Counted from the stretch's first letter, positions 8,230 through 21,109 are shown. The stretch is DNA of 64,000 nucleotides from Cristatella mucedo (GCA_009760855.2 WPIO01000007.1:8509001-8573000); one strand, 5' to 3'. Numbers and translations: made by a program. The notes: a model not told the origin generated them from the letters alone.

Positions 8230-9115
8230 TGTCGGAGAAAACCGAGTACCAGTTAGCGGCCGTTAGCTAGCAGTTCTGGTTGGTATGACATTATTGTCGA
8301 GAGATAATGAACACGATAGCTGGCCGGCTCTTCTGAAAAAATTTGCCAAAAGACATCGAGGCTAGTCGCTTTCTTATTAATAATAACTCAAGTGCGTGCA
8401 CAGCCATACTTTGAAAAATATTCACCATTGGGATACTTATAATGAAACCGCGAAGACAGGAGCTTTGACTTTTTGATGATGCAGACAGTGGCAGCCGGAG
8501 GCAGTGAAGGCAAACTGTTAGTCACAAACTTTACCCAAACAGTCTTTTAATACTGAATTTATACAGCCAGGCGCAGTTTGAGAAGTATCACGGTACTCAG
8601 TGAGGAATGCAACGCTAAAGAAACAGGCCGAACTGAAGATACAAGCGAGGCGTTCATAACATCATTCGTACACGCACTTGTGGCACCTGAGGCAAACGAG
8701 ATTACCTGCTTCCTCAGAAATGCGGTTCTGTTGGAGTAGCTTCGGAAAGGCGACAAGTTAAGCTTTTGGCTGGGACTGCTGCTACTTTTTTGCAGGTTTT
8801 GTACTGCGTGTCGCTATTTCTCCATGCATACTAAGGTCAGTTCGTGGCTGCCCTCACTGAGGCTGGGTCAGAGCAAGGCTGCAAGTGCTCGTTCGCATTG
8901 GCTGCCTAGTAGAGGACCTCCACGAGCATTACGGTGATGTCATCGTAAAACATACGCCGTCTCAAAATCCTTCTGACATCTGCAACAGCGTATGACAGGA
9001 TGTAAACAGAGCAACCCCATTACCATTTAGGTAGTTATTACAAAATTACGCAGGCAAGATGCAGCTCAGCTGATAGCACTTTATTTATAAAGGCGACGTG
9101 TGCCGTTAGCACTAG
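8230..9115. repeat. Diverged dispersed repeat, copy 1 (partner at 22.5-23.4 kb)
   Basis: Shares a long run of matches with 22520-23410 in the same order: 'ttattaataataactcaagtgc' region, 'ccattgggatacttat', 'actgaagatacaagc', 'gtacacgcacttgtggcacc', 'gaggcaaac', 'gctgccctcactgaggctg', 'agaggacctccacgagca', 'acgccgtctcaaaatcc', 'gacatctgcaacagcgtatgaca' and 'gtgccgtta'. Both copies directly follow a dinucleotide microsatellite. On the minus strand both hold a Cys-rich, Ala-rich reading ('FASGA..ACTN') that is broken in each. Nature unknown: a duplicated intron/exon piece or a transposon. Confidence 0.7.
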
Positions 9116-9947
9116 ACGCTGGCAATAAACGATTAACCGTGTTCACATAAAGAACTTGACTGCAAATGCACGAGAAAACTCAAGAATAATTGCTTGTTTT
9201 TTGGAGTAGGTAGGTACCATTAGGAGCCAAGAACGCTACCATGCCTGATTTGGCGATTCAAATAGGGCTTAATTATAGAAACCACGCCAAGGTTATTTTC
9301 AAACAGCAGAATGTTTTTAACGAACATGACTTGTTCTTCACTCATAAAGACGATCCACAGGGTGGCGTAAGGCACCCAAAACTGGCAGGTTTTCCTGGAT
9401 TCTAACTCGACTTGAGTGGAATCGCTACTTCCACGCACAAGAATCATTCACGAGCCATTTCCGATGGTTAGCAAAGTAGCAGCCATTTAGACCTGTGTTC
9501 TAAAAAAAAAAGCTATCAGAACACTTCGACAATCGCTTTCCAAGCAGAGATGGTTTGAGCTTGATGCATTAAGAAAAGACTAGTTGTATTCACGAGAACT
9601 GAAAATGATAAAACATTGCCAAAATATTTATGCGAATGAAAATCTAAACTGTTTTCGGCGACTGAATTTGGCAAGCCACAGCTTTCTTCTTCCGTTGGCA
9701 ATGTTCCATAGAAAGTAGGCCAATTTTATATGTGAAGAATTAAAGACTCGTCCAATTAGTAGTGGGGCGTCGTTGAGGTTAGTACGTGATGTAGTTAGTC
9801 GTTATCTTAGTATGATATTGAATCAACCTCGACGGCTGGTGTTGTGTGCGCCGGATGCATGCCGGTGTTATAATTAGCGAAGCGCCCAGATTCTAATGCA
9901 CTCTGCACATGCGGCCAATAGTTGTGCCATTCGACGGCTGCGATGAT

Positions 9948-10530
9948 TCATCGACCTCTCGTATATGTAGATGCTGAGAGAAATAAAGATTGAGTCTCGT
10001 TTTGCGCCATCGTCCGCACTCGTGAGACTCCATAAGAACAACCGCCGCAGGAGCCACTTTTATACAACGCGGGGTCTTCTAACTTTCTGCTATGACTTAA
10101 TTTAGCCATAACTATTAGGTTGGTCTTATGATCGTTAAGCATCCGGAAGTATGTCGTCATCCAAATGCAAATGCCTTCCTTGCAGGCAGCAATGGAATTA
10201 AAGTGAGAGAAAATGCCTAGAAGGATCAACTGACGGGTAGATCTGAAAATCACCGGCGTAGAAATGTGAGCCAGATTATTTTTGACGGCGTCATCAGGCC
10301 GGGGGAGAGTATAGATAAAAAAAGAAGTAGACCTAACACCGAACCTTACGGTGCGCCGTACTTAAGGACTCTTTAAATGACCAACAGCCATTTACATATG
10401 CACTCAGATCTCTCTCACCGAGGTGGGACCTAGCCCAACTCAGCACTGTGCTAGTGTGAGCTAGACGTATGGAGAGATGCTCCAGATTGAGTTGGCTATC
10501 AATAGGAGGTGTAAAAGACAAAAAACTGCC
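9948..10530 (-). mobile_element. LINE reverse-transcriptase fragment
   Basis: The minus strand, across frames, gives pieces matching the RT C-terminal half: 'LSWARSHLGERDLSAYVNG' (about 10440), then the '.WM...F..LNDHKTNLIVM' region (10180-10090). It is a diverged LINE related to LINE-A with several breaks. Confidence 0.6.
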
Positions 10531-11039
10531 ACCAGTGAGACACGTTGATTACACATGCTAATTACAGAATAATGCATTTCTTCAACTAACAGCTACAGAG
10601 CATCAACCTTCTACTTGAATTCATTATCGACTAGGACACCATTTCATTCTCCTACACAATCTATAAAATCTTTTTCTTTCCACAGTGAGACTGTTGACAT
10701 GAAACCGCATCAGGCCATCTAAAGCAAAGTAAAGTTGATTGAATAATATCATTTATATAGCGGCAGAAGAACTTCAGGGCTATTACAAACGCTTGCAGGG
10801 TCAATAAAGGATTGACCACTGCAGGACTCCGACAAACGATCCGGGTCATAAGAGAAAACACCTTAAGGGTAAAACCATGAGCCAATACTTAACTGTACGC
10901 CAAGATTCTAATAGGCAAGCACGAGCTTGCCTATTAGAAAGAAGTTGGACAGGCCGTCGATCTGACTGAGAAAATCACCTTCCGAAATCAACAGAGATCA
11001 CAGGTGATCGTTCGTGCTTCCTTTGTAGCACGTGTGAAG

Positions 11040-11118
11040 AGTCTAGAAAGAGATTGAGTTCCATGAGGGCGCTATATCAAATACATTATTATTATTATTA
11101 TTACTATTATTATTATCG
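11040..11118 (+). mobile_element. LINE-A 3' terminus inserted in the duplication
   Basis: 'tctagaaagagattgagtt...gagggcgc', then an ATT-rich tail; it is missing from the matching place in the copy near 52.2 kb, so it inserted after the duplication. Confidence 0.8.
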
Positions 11119-11252
11119 TTAAATTTTGGCTGCAGTACCAAGAGGCACAGTACAACTACTCCAGTACAACAGCAGTCTTCGACGTGACTCCCGTTTCCAT
11201 CGATCTTCGTTGCCGAAAGCAAGACATCATCTAGTTAGCATAGTTTTCTCAC

Positions 11253-11366
11253 CATCCAAATCCATCAACTGCTCCGTGACAGGATTCCCACTACCAAGGA
11301 GCAGTGTCACTGACAAGGGCACGCCAGCAATGCAGTGCTTGCCGACGGTGCTGACGCGCTGTGCAA
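11253..11366 (-). CDS. RRM-tail exon, second copy (exon 14 of multi-RRM gene?)
   Basis: 114 bases, identical to exon 6 at 52332-52445. The acceptor is 'ctctttcgttgcag' just above 11366 and the donor is 'gtgaga' below 11253; both junctions are phase 1. It encodes the second half of an RRM: helix 2 and strand 4 with 'GKHCIAGVPLSVTLLLG'. The preceding known exon (24712-24942) ends with the first half of an RRM and needs exactly such a tail, so this copy can serve as the next exon of the gene, 13 kb downstream. Alternatively it is a non-functional by-product of the segmental duplication. The donor here (gtgaga) differs from the other copy (gtgagt) by the base at which the identity ends. Confidence 0.5.
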
Positions 11367-12184
11367 CTGCAACGAAAGAGAATCTTGTTCGTTGCGACCT
11401 CGAGGATCAGTGGTATGTCTCTCTTATTGCTACCAAATAAAAGCTTAACAAAACGCCACCAGAAATCTGCAAAGAGAACTGCTCCAGTAACAAGGCTCCA
11501 TACAAATCACTTTGCTCGCACTTAAACATCAATGCAGTTCTCCGAAAGCAGATGGTGCTAATGCCGGCAGCATGTCGGGATAAATACAATTTGTTTAAAC
11601 AAACCACGTCTCTTTCATTGCTACAAAATGGAAACTTATCAAAACTCCACCAGAAATCTGTGGATTATCCACAAAGGAATAAAAGAAGACGTCAGAATGG
11701 GCTAGCTCATCAAAACTGTTCTAGTTACAAGGCTCCATACAGATTAATTTGCTCTCACGTTAACGTTGACGCAGTGTTAAGAAATCAGATGGTGATGATG
11801 CAGGTATTATTTTTGAATACGTTAAAAAAATTCTAAAAACAACCTGTTGGGTAAAGAGGGGATACAAGAGTGCTTAACAGCATAGACAAGGGCAGCAGAT
11901 TAAGGAAAACCGTGTTACAGTTCCAGTCAGACTAGAGCCATAATATGAGGAATGTATTTTTATTAAATATATGTATTTATTTATTTATATATATCCCTGT
12001 GCAAAACCTGCGCACAACTATTAATACTTACCCTTCTTACTAAGTAAACAAAGTATGCACATTCAACAGAATATATATACATATATATTTATTTATTTAT
12101 ATACATATAATGAAGAGTGGAAATAACGCACTTGGGTACACCTAGGAGGCGCTACAAGACTACATCTATAACTTGATGACCTCT

Positions 12185-12800
12185 GCAAGGGAGTATGAAT
12201 CTCTGTCTGCAACTCCACCAAGCCACAAAACTGTGTGGGTGTAACGTAGGAGAGTGTTCTATTGCGCTCTCAAAGCCTAAGCAGCTTTCGGTACGCATTT
12301 GGGAGCCAACAGACTTCGTCTCACGAAACAAAGAGAAAGTGGGAAGCATAGCTGAGTCAGGAGAGCAGTTGAGGTAGTGAGTAGGAAAGAATTTTCAGAA
12401 GCTCTAGCGACGTCACGGACGCACAAAGGGTGGCTGGAAGTGCGGCACACCCCACGGATTGGAGGCACACGATAAATGCCCTGATCTGAGCCTCCACCGG
12501 AACTCAACTGGTTCATTATGTTATGTATCTCCGTCTGCAACTCCAAAAAGTCATGAAGACCATGTGAGTGTGACACAGGAGAGTTTTGTATAGACTATTC
12601 ACAGCCTACGCTGCTTTCGGTATGAGTTTGGTAGCCAACGACTTTGTTTCACGCAACAAAGAGAAAGTGGGAAGCATAGCAGAGTCAGGAGAGCAGTTGA
12701 GGTAGTGTGTAGCATGGAAGTAGCAGCTCAGGACTGCTGAAAAGGATGAGCAATAGTCGGCAGTAGGAGAGCAGTTGTCGTTGCGTAAGAAATCTGGAAG
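12185..12800 (-). mobile_element. Two tandem LINE-B 3' ends
   Basis: Two pieces (12185-12480 and 12510-12800) both start with the LINE-B 3' terminus as read on plus ('atctc.gtctgcaactccac.aagcca...'). Both include 'aacaaagagaaagtgggaagcatag' and 'gaggtagtg'. They are oriented 3'-to-5' along the plus strand. Confidence 0.8.
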
Positions 12801-12809
12801 CGGATTCGG

Positions 12810-12895
12810 TCGAAACAGGTGCAGACCGGCTGACACCACCAACAGGTGCAGACTGAAGGACACCAACAACAGGTGCAGACCGGAGGACACCACAA
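12810..12895. repeat. Minisatellite, about 29-bp unit, 3 copies
   Basis: The unit 'aacaggtgcagac', then 'gg..gacacca', recurs at about 12814, 12841 and 12869 with small changes. Confidence 0.8.
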
Positions 12896-14334
12896 AGAGT
12901 GCACGAGAAAACGAACTTCGTCCGCACTCGTCTGACGTTGTTTAAAATCATGGAACTTCGATCATCGTATGCAAGCTTTCGTTGGCGAGGATGGTCTTTT
13001 CAAGCGCCTTCCGACGATCTATAGATTGCATCAATGGTGAAAGCGTTTCGTTAAAGACCCACTGTGGAAGTGGAGGAAAAGAGCACGGTAAGTGAATGTT
13101 TCTTGCGAGCAAAATAATCTGAGTGGCTGCTCGAAGCGAGTGAAGATTGCACAAACTGGCGAGTAGTTAAATTCAACATCTCAGCCAATGATCAAAGAAG
13201 TGCGTGCATATGAAGAACAGCCATTGGCTTTATGAATGACGGCATTGACACTAGAAAAACACAAATGAGATCTAACCATCTGAGTATGAGTATCACTCCT
13301 AATGGTAACATTAAGGCTGTACCGGATATGTATTCAGTAGCCTATCACACACAGGAATGTTGCTACTGCAATGTCTGAAACGTGCATCCTTAGATGGCAA
13401 ACGGGCCAGGTCAGGCTCACAGCAAATTTCGCATGCGAGAAGTTTAGACAGATCGTCAGCATGCAAAAGCACATAAAGACTATTCGCATGCATCCAGACA
13501 ATATTTTGTGGATCAGGTGCGTTTTCAGCTTTATTTCCTAAGGGTACATGTCGAGAAAATACGGAGAAGATTGATCCAACAATCAAATATTTGTTGCTGG
13601 CACCCTTCATAGGACAAACATGTTAGATATAGCATTCAAACTTTTGAGGATTTTAACATAAAAGACGAGCCTTACAAAATGAGTAGGCAAAGAATATCTA
13701 ATCCGGAAGTAAACCGGAAGCAATACATCCACAAATAACCAAGTTGCAAATCTTTGCATCATAAAAGACATTTGTCCCAAAATTTTTAACCTTGGTACAT
13801 TGAGGTTCATGTTTACAGCTTGTTAAAGTAAATGCTTGTGACTTTCGAGCAGCTTCATTTAAAGTGTTAGTTAGATATTAGTATAGTATTAGTGTAGCTT
13901 TGTGCCTTGGAAATTCCATATCTGACGGACCAGTGTGAAATTCATAGTGTGCGTTCAGCTCTGCTTTGACATGACTTCTGTCACTCATTTCTGATTTTGG
14001 TTGGATAACTCTAGCTGTACGTGTTATCAAACCCCCTTCAACTTTATTATCTGCTATCATGGATATGTATAGCAAACGCTTTGGTGATATGATAAGAAGT
14101 CTTGTGAGCAAACTTAAAAGATAGCCTAGTGTAATGTGCAATCCAAGTTTTTGAAGCATACGCAGCACTTTTTGGGAGATTGAAGAAGTGGGTTAGGATT
14201 TTTGTAGCCTATTTGCACGAATACGCGTACATGCAATATCATACAATTTCGCGTGTACTTTACAACGACGGTTTACTACAATTGAGCTTTGAGCCGTCGA
14301 TTTTATGCCTATTTATGCTCGATTGCAATGGATT
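12896..14334. other. No recognisable feature
   Basis: Several open minus-strand frames (for example 13311-13610 and 13878-14168) without motifs, splice signals in phase, or similarity to other parts of the window. Confidence 0.4.
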
Positions 14335-15945
14335 TCTGGGAAATTTATCGAAGCTCATTTGCCAGTCTAAGGAATTTACTAGCCCTCTATACCCAATACC
14401 GACTTTTCTTCTTCTGGGAAGCATATATTTTCTGGTGCCGCTACATTTAACATAATAAATATGTTCCTAGCCTCAGGTCTTGACTCTGGACCTTCCACGG
14501 AGGCAGTTATTAGGCGACTTATTAAGAAAGCAACACTAGACTAGAACTTGGGGAGATTTCTCCCCAGTCTACCAACTGCTGTTCATACAACAGACACTGG
14601 AGCGTTTTTTCAGCAGATCGTAGAGTGCATACATAAATTCTACAATTACCAAGGTACGAAATATTCTCTACGGCAGCCAGCTCTGGCACATTCTTTCCAG
14701 TAGTCCTGCCAAACACAGGCCCAGGTATAGAATACACGTCTCATCCATTAGGTTACCGAACTAGCCAGCTAGCTATCACCGCCACGAGACAGGGTGGGGT
14801 ATGTGTAGTATGTGTTGTATGATAAAGTACTTCAGTGGTTTGATCCTCTAAATGACTTATACCTTAACTAGTCAAATCTGCCTATTTTCAGCTTCATAAC
14901 ATTGATAAAATTTGGGCTTGTTTAGATAAGGATTGTGGTTCGGCATACAGAACGCTGGCCCAGAACAACGCCAACGGTTTATTGTACAAGGCACGGAGCA
15001 GCAAGACGCACGACTGCCTTCGCCCTCTTCTCACACTAGAGTCTCTCCTCCTCCACTCCTCTGGTTGACCCCGATGATTCATCGAGGACCACAACTGTGC
15101 AGCGGCCGACCCTGATGGTGAATCCACCATCTGGCCACCAGCGGTTACCGGCCTGTGTCCATGCCACATCACAGGCTCATTAGAGGAGCCGGCATACAGT
15201 CAAACTACAAGGATACCACGTCTAAGTTGGTCCATGCATTCGTGACATCCCGTCTCGACTTCTGCAACTCACTGCTTACTGGCATACCGGCATGTGCGAT
15301 TAGGCGATCGCAACTGGCGCCAAACTCTGCAGCTAGGCTTGTCTGTCGTGAGCGTCGCAGTTGCCACATCACACCACTTCTCACCGACCTGCACTGGCTC
15401 CCAGTCAAGCAACGGATCGACTTCAAGGTTTTGTCGCTCACTTGTAGGTCCCTTCATTCTTTGGCTCCAGCATAGCTCTCAGATCTACTCCCCCACTAGG
15501 CCACGAGTCGTTCCACCCGCTTTTCGGAATCCAACAGTCTACAAATACCTCGTACAAACCTCGAATCCTTTGGAGACCGTGCATTTAGTTCGTATGCTCC
15601 CGAAGCCTGGAACTCCCTCCCGACTTGCATCAAAACATCCCCTGACCTGACCACATTTAAAAAGAACTTAAAAATACACCTATTTAGGACAGCATTTAGT
15701 GGATCCCTGTGATTCGTCCTTCATGTGCTTATGCGTGCTGACACTGTGCATGCTGTCACTAGCCACATTTGCGTGCTGACCCTGTGCATGTCACCCCTAA
15801 CCATTTTATTCATGTTGTTTGTTTATCAAGCATGATATTAATCACCATTCAATTGCATTTCCATTTGCAGCAAATGTAAAGTGCCTAGAGAGAGATTGAG
15901 TTCTCTAAAGGCGCTCCATCACGTGCATTGTTATTATTATTATAA
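14335..15945 (+). mobile_element. LINE-A copy, split by a solo LTR
   Basis: The left part (14335-14933) holds decayed RT sequence ('SPLYPIPTFLLL' and 'IRRLIKKATLD'). After the LTR the right part (15210-15945) resumes at the next base of the LINE and gives the RT C-terminus ('LVHAFVTSRLDFCNSLLTG', 'LHWLPVKQRIDFKV'), the 3' untranslated region and the ATT tail. It is 5'-truncated and has internal losses. Confidence 0.85.
14934..15209 (+). mobile_element. Solo LTR with 5-bp target duplication
   Basis: 276 bases beginning TGTGGTT and ending AACTACA, with 5'-TG...CA-3' ends as in retroviral-type LTRs. It is flanked on both sides by the direct repeat 'aggat' (14929-14933 and 15210-15214). It interrupts a LINE whose sequence is continuous once it is removed. 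A related copy lies at 18399-18735; the shared core is 'accctgatggtgaatccacc' through 'gaggagccggcata'. Confidence 0.85.
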
Positions 15946-16394
15946 CTAGCTGCCGGGATCAACAAGCAGCTACTATGAAGCTGGCGCGCAGCAGCAGGGT
16001 CCCTAATCACATATCAATAATCTCTTTGGGGCTAAAGTTGAGGTGTTTGTTAAATTGTGACCAAAAGCAACATAGTAGCTCAGCACGAGCGACTGCAAAA
16101 AACTACAGATGCAACGAATCATATTCTAATAAAGCAAAAACTGACCGGAAATCCGAGTGTGAAGCTCAGATTACGAGTGAATGTTGTAGCCCACCGCCCT
16201 ACTAATGTACTCACCAAATTGTATACAATTAAGCTGGCAAGCTCTCATGCAAATGGGCTACAAAGACGTGGGCCTCTACCGCCATGCAGTTTTGCGAAGT
16301 TTCCCACGCTCATTCGAAAGCAATGCTCTGCAATGGCCCGCGTCAATACCGCAATCCGCCTCGTATCGTATCAAATATCGTATGCCTGAAGCTC

Positions 16395-16735
16395 TCATTT
16401 TGATTGAGTGAACCGTCTCAGCATGCATAAGCACACAAAGGTTGATTCGCAGGGATCCACTAAATGCTGTGATAAGTAGATGCGTTTTCTTTTTCTTTTT
16501 AAATGTGGTCAATTCAGGAGATGTCGTGACTCAAGTTGGGAGCTCCAGGCTTCGGGAGCATGAAGTAAAGGCGAAGTCTCCAAGGATTTGAGGTTTGTAC
16601 ATCAATCCACAAGAAAATATCCACGAAATGGGACAATAATAATAATAATAATGCACTTGATAAAGCGCCCTAAGAGAACTTAATCTCTCTCTAGGCGCTT
16701 TACATTTGCTGCAAAAGGAAATGCAATTGAATGGT
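16395..16735 (-). mobile_element. LINE-A 3' region fragment(s)
   Basis: Contains reverse-complement LINE-A blocks: 'cagcatgcataagcacac', 'ctccaaggatttgaggtttgtac', then a fresh 3' terminus at 16632-16735 starting with aat repeats and 'gcgccctaagagaac'. The order suggests two overlapping insertions. Confidence 0.7.
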
Positions 16736-16954
16736 GAGTAACAACCAATGATTTAATTTTTAAACACACATTGCAGTAAAGCGACATAATTTCAACCCAC
16801 TGTGGAGGCATACTCCCGAGCAATCAGCCCAGCAATCGAAGCACAGCAATGGCCAGTGCCAAAACTGCAATACAAGATAATCTACCGAAAATCATCCAGA
16901 AATTGGCTTTCCGGGTTCCAATTTTCATTACATATAACATTTCGCTTGATTTTG

Positions 16955-17121
16955 CATTGTTTTATCTCCGTCTGTAACTCCAGAAGACATAAAAACCAAG
17001 TGGGTGTTACGAAGTAGAATTTTCCATAGTGCACTCATAGCCTAAACGGCTTTCAGTACGCATACGGTAGCCAACAGGCTTCGCCTCACACAACAAAGAG
17101 AAAGTGAGAAGCTTTCTGAGT
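16955..17121 (-). mobile_element. LINE-B 3' end (left part, split by TIR transposon)
   Basis: 'atctccgtctgtaactccag' through 'aacaaagagaaagtgagaag' is the LINE-B terminus; it resumes at 17687 after the TIR element. Confidence 0.75.
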
Positions 17122-17686
17122 AAAGCCTGGTTTAGACAGCAATTCTTGCTTCCTTTCTAATTCCTACCTAATTGAGTCTTACAAGTGTTTTCAGTTTTGT
17201 AGGATGTTTAGGACAATAGTCTCGTTTTAAGTCTAGCTATGTATTAGCTCCGCCCACTGAGCGTTCGCGGGAAATGCTGCAGCATTTCTCTGCTGCCACG
17301 CTTCGCTAACGCAATTACCGGTAGCATGAAAACTGCCTGCTACAGCTTTTACCGCTTGCCACCTGAAAATCTTATGTTTGAACTAAGAGTTCAGTGTGTC
17401 CCTTAAACAGGGACTCACGCGGAACGCATCGACGAGTTCACCAACCAGTCAAGTTGCCCCACCCGCCATTCCTTTCAAAGCGATGCAGTAGGCGTGGCCT
17501 GAATGGCGTCTTTGACCGGTCGCTTGCTAAATCTTGGCTGAAAAGTAGAATCGGGTGTAGCTGCTGCGTCTTGGCCAAGTCTTCCATAAATCTGGACCGC
17601 CTCCATCATATTTGCGACGCAAACACCGAAGACTCGAGTAGGTAGAAAGCAGGTAGGAAGCAAGACTCGCCGTCTAAACCAGGCTT
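17122..17686. mobile_element. TIR DNA transposon, non-autonomous, ends of about 58 bp
   Basis: The left end 'aagcctggtttagacagc', then 'tcttgcttcc...ctaccta...gagtctt', is the inverted complement of the right end '...gaagactc.agtaggtag...ggaagcaagactcgccg', then 'tctaaaccaggctt', with about 80-85% match over about 58 bases. The interior (about 450 bp) has no intact transposase. It lies inside a LINE-B copy that continues on each side. The target duplication is not clear, so the superfamily is open. Confidence 0.75.
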
Positions 17687-17760
17687 CAGTAGGGCAGTCA
17701 AAGATAAGAGTAGCATGGAAGTAGCAGCACAGAACCTTTTGTGCATATAAACGATGGTTG
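17687..17760 (-). mobile_element. LINE-B fragment (right part)
   Basis: Continues the LINE-B 3' region after the TIR element with 'gcagtcaaagataagagtagcatggaagtagcag'-type sequence. Confidence 0.6.
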
Positions 17761-17984
17761 AGCCGCATCTGTATTCTTGCGATAACAAGCGCTGGGTAGA
17801 CCGAAGGTGTATCAGTCCCTAAAAAAGCTAGGTTTGTTCGTTACTCAGTCACTGTCAGCGTCGTCACGTTTACATTGAGTCTTTCGCGATATATTTATAG
17901 TACTACTACGATGGCGTAGCAATGTGTGTCAAAGAAGGAGGTAAGAGGGAATCGAGCTTTTAGCTTGTGAATGTAGCTAAAGCA

Positions 17985-18156
17985 TTTTGACACTGTGCAT
18001 GTCACCTCTAAGCATGTTATGGTCTTTGACATTGTGCAAGTTACCACTAACCATGTTATAGTGCATCCATTGTAGCATGAGTAAAGTGCCTAGAATGAGA
18101 TTTAGTTCTCTACGGGCGCTAAACAAATTTATTATTGCTATTGTTATTATTATACC
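17985..18156 (+). mobile_element. LINE-A 3' terminus
   Basis: 'tgtgcatgtcacctctaagcatg', 'gtaaagtgcctagaatgag', then 'ctctacgggcgc' and an ATT tail. Confidence 0.8.
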
Positions 18157-18398
18157 ATACATTCTCCAAGTTGAAACTAAGTATTGAAATTCGCGAACTC
18201 CGCGGGACTATGCACTTGAAAGGTTTTTCAAAGGGTGGCCATGGAATGCCGGCAGCTTGTGCTCTAAGCATTAAAGTACTCCCTTTGGTGTCGCCTGCAG
18301 TGATGACTGGCGCTTCCGGTGCTTCCACTTGGACAATCTGAGTGTGCCGAAAGTTATCACGGTGACCAAGGCTAACAAGCGTGACCGACCGACAGTCT

Positions 18399-18735
18399 TG
18401 TAGTTTGTTCGTAGTAGTTTTGTAGTATGTTCGCCCGGCAGAGATGCGAGCCGATGCTCAACACCGACAGTTTGTTACCAACGCACGGAGCCGAAGAGCG
18501 AACGGCTCCCTTCGGCCCCTACTCTCGCACGACTCTTTCTCCTCCACCGCTCCAGTCCACCGTCTCGCCACTAGCGCGTTACCGGCCTGCGTCCATACCA
18601 CATCGCAGGCAGACCACAGCAGTTCACCGGCCAACCCTGATGGTGAATCCACCATCTGGCCACCAGTGGGTTACCGGCCTGTGGCCATGCCACATCGCAG
18701 GCTCATCAGAGGAGCCGGCATATACTCGAACTACA
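18399..18735 (+). mobile_element. Solo LTR, second copy, 5-bp target duplication
   Basis: 337 bases beginning TGTAGTTTG and ending CGAACTACA, flanked by the direct repeat 'agtct' (18394-18398 and 18736-18740). It shares its core with the LTR at 14934-15209. Because each LTR has its own matching target duplication, they are two independent solo LTRs and not the two ends of one provirus. Confidence 0.85.
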
Positions 18736-18776
18736 AGTCTCGCTGCGAACCCGCCTTTGGTAAGCGAAGGGCATTC

Positions 18777-20169
<1,393 letters not shown>

Positions 20170-21105
20170 ACGTAAAGTGGCCGTAATGATTTGCTTTAGC
20201 AGGTCGAAAGCTCCAGCAATAACGAAAATCTTGGAAGTGATTCGAGACCATGGAGTCGGCTATCACTTTTATGCTTGACGATACTCAGCTGCATTTGTCG
20301 TTTTAACACTCTGAATCTGCTGCAGCGACTGATAAACCGTATGCTTGCCTTCCAGACATTCGATAATGGATGTCGGCAGAATAAACTTAATGACGATAAA
20401 ACTGTACTGTTACTCAGAGAGTATTCCAAGCGTGTCGCTGGACTAGAAGACCTTGCTCTTCTAATTGGTGATGCTGTTGTGCGACCATCGTCGTGTGCTC
20501 GGAATTTAGGTGTCGTCTTTGAAAAGTGCCAACATTTTGAAAGTTTCATTAGGAAGTGCCTCCACAGCTGGCTATCCCTTTACATAAGATTAGGGGCTGT
20601 CTAACGGGGACTTTCAAAAAATTTAACTAGCTCCCTGGTTCTGTCCCGGCTTGATTACTGCAATTCCATTTTGACTGGGTTTACCAAAAAAGCCACAATG
20701 CTGCAGTTGGCAATTAATGTGGCTGTAAGGCTAGTTTACAAATAAATCCCAGAGGATTGACCGCGTCTCATTTGCTGAAGGAATTTCAATGGCTTTCGTT
20801 TTGTCAACGAATCCTGGCTTGTCCACATTTAAAAGAAACTAAAAACGCACCTATTTATGACAGTATTTAGTGGGTCCACGTGATTCGTTCTTTACCTGCT
20901 TATGCGCACTGATACTGTGCATTATACCATTAATCAAACTTGTACGCTACCCTGTGCATGTCACCCCTAACCATGTTATTCGTGTTGGTCTTTGAGTATG
21001 CTACCACTAACCATTTGATTGTGCTTTCTTTGTAGCTAATGTAAAGTGCCTAGAAAGAGACTGAGCTCTCTGAAGGCGCTATATCAAATGCATTATTATT
21101 ATTAT
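20170..21105 (+). mobile_element. LINE fragment (diverged RT C-terminus and 3' end)
   Basis: A plus-strand ORF at 20275-20604 includes 'LNDDKTVLLLREYSKR' and 'CARNLGVVF', the RT C-terminal pattern shared by LINE-A ('LNDDKTNLLVMGK', 'ARNLGF.F'). It ends with a LINE-A-type 3' region and ATT tail at about 21105. Confidence 0.75.
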
Positions 21106-21109
21106 CAAC

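Larger units (their letters stand above)
10575..12180. repeat. Segmental duplication, copy 1 (partner 51773-52980)
   Basis: Collinear with 51773-52980, from 'catttcttca.ctaacagctaca' to 'acacctaggaggc'. Flanks are about 80-88% identical by eye, but 11248-11424 matches 52327-52503 without a single difference (177 bases). That block contains a complete RRM-tail exon on the minus strand. The unit also holds a SINE-like piece (10735-10870), a LINE-A 3' end (11040-11118) absent from the other copy, and a partial tandem third copy of the block upstream of the exon (about 11605-11860). Confidence 0.85.

Noticed and set aside
9220-9447. Minus ORF resembling an RRM second half ('IVFMSEEQVMFVKNI')
   Set aside because: No acceptor or donor gives phase 1; kept only as a possible terminal exon.
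14929-18740. One LTR retrotransposon with LTRs at 14.9 and 18.4 kb
   Set aside because: Each LTR has its own different 5-bp target duplication on both sides, so they are separate solo LTRs.
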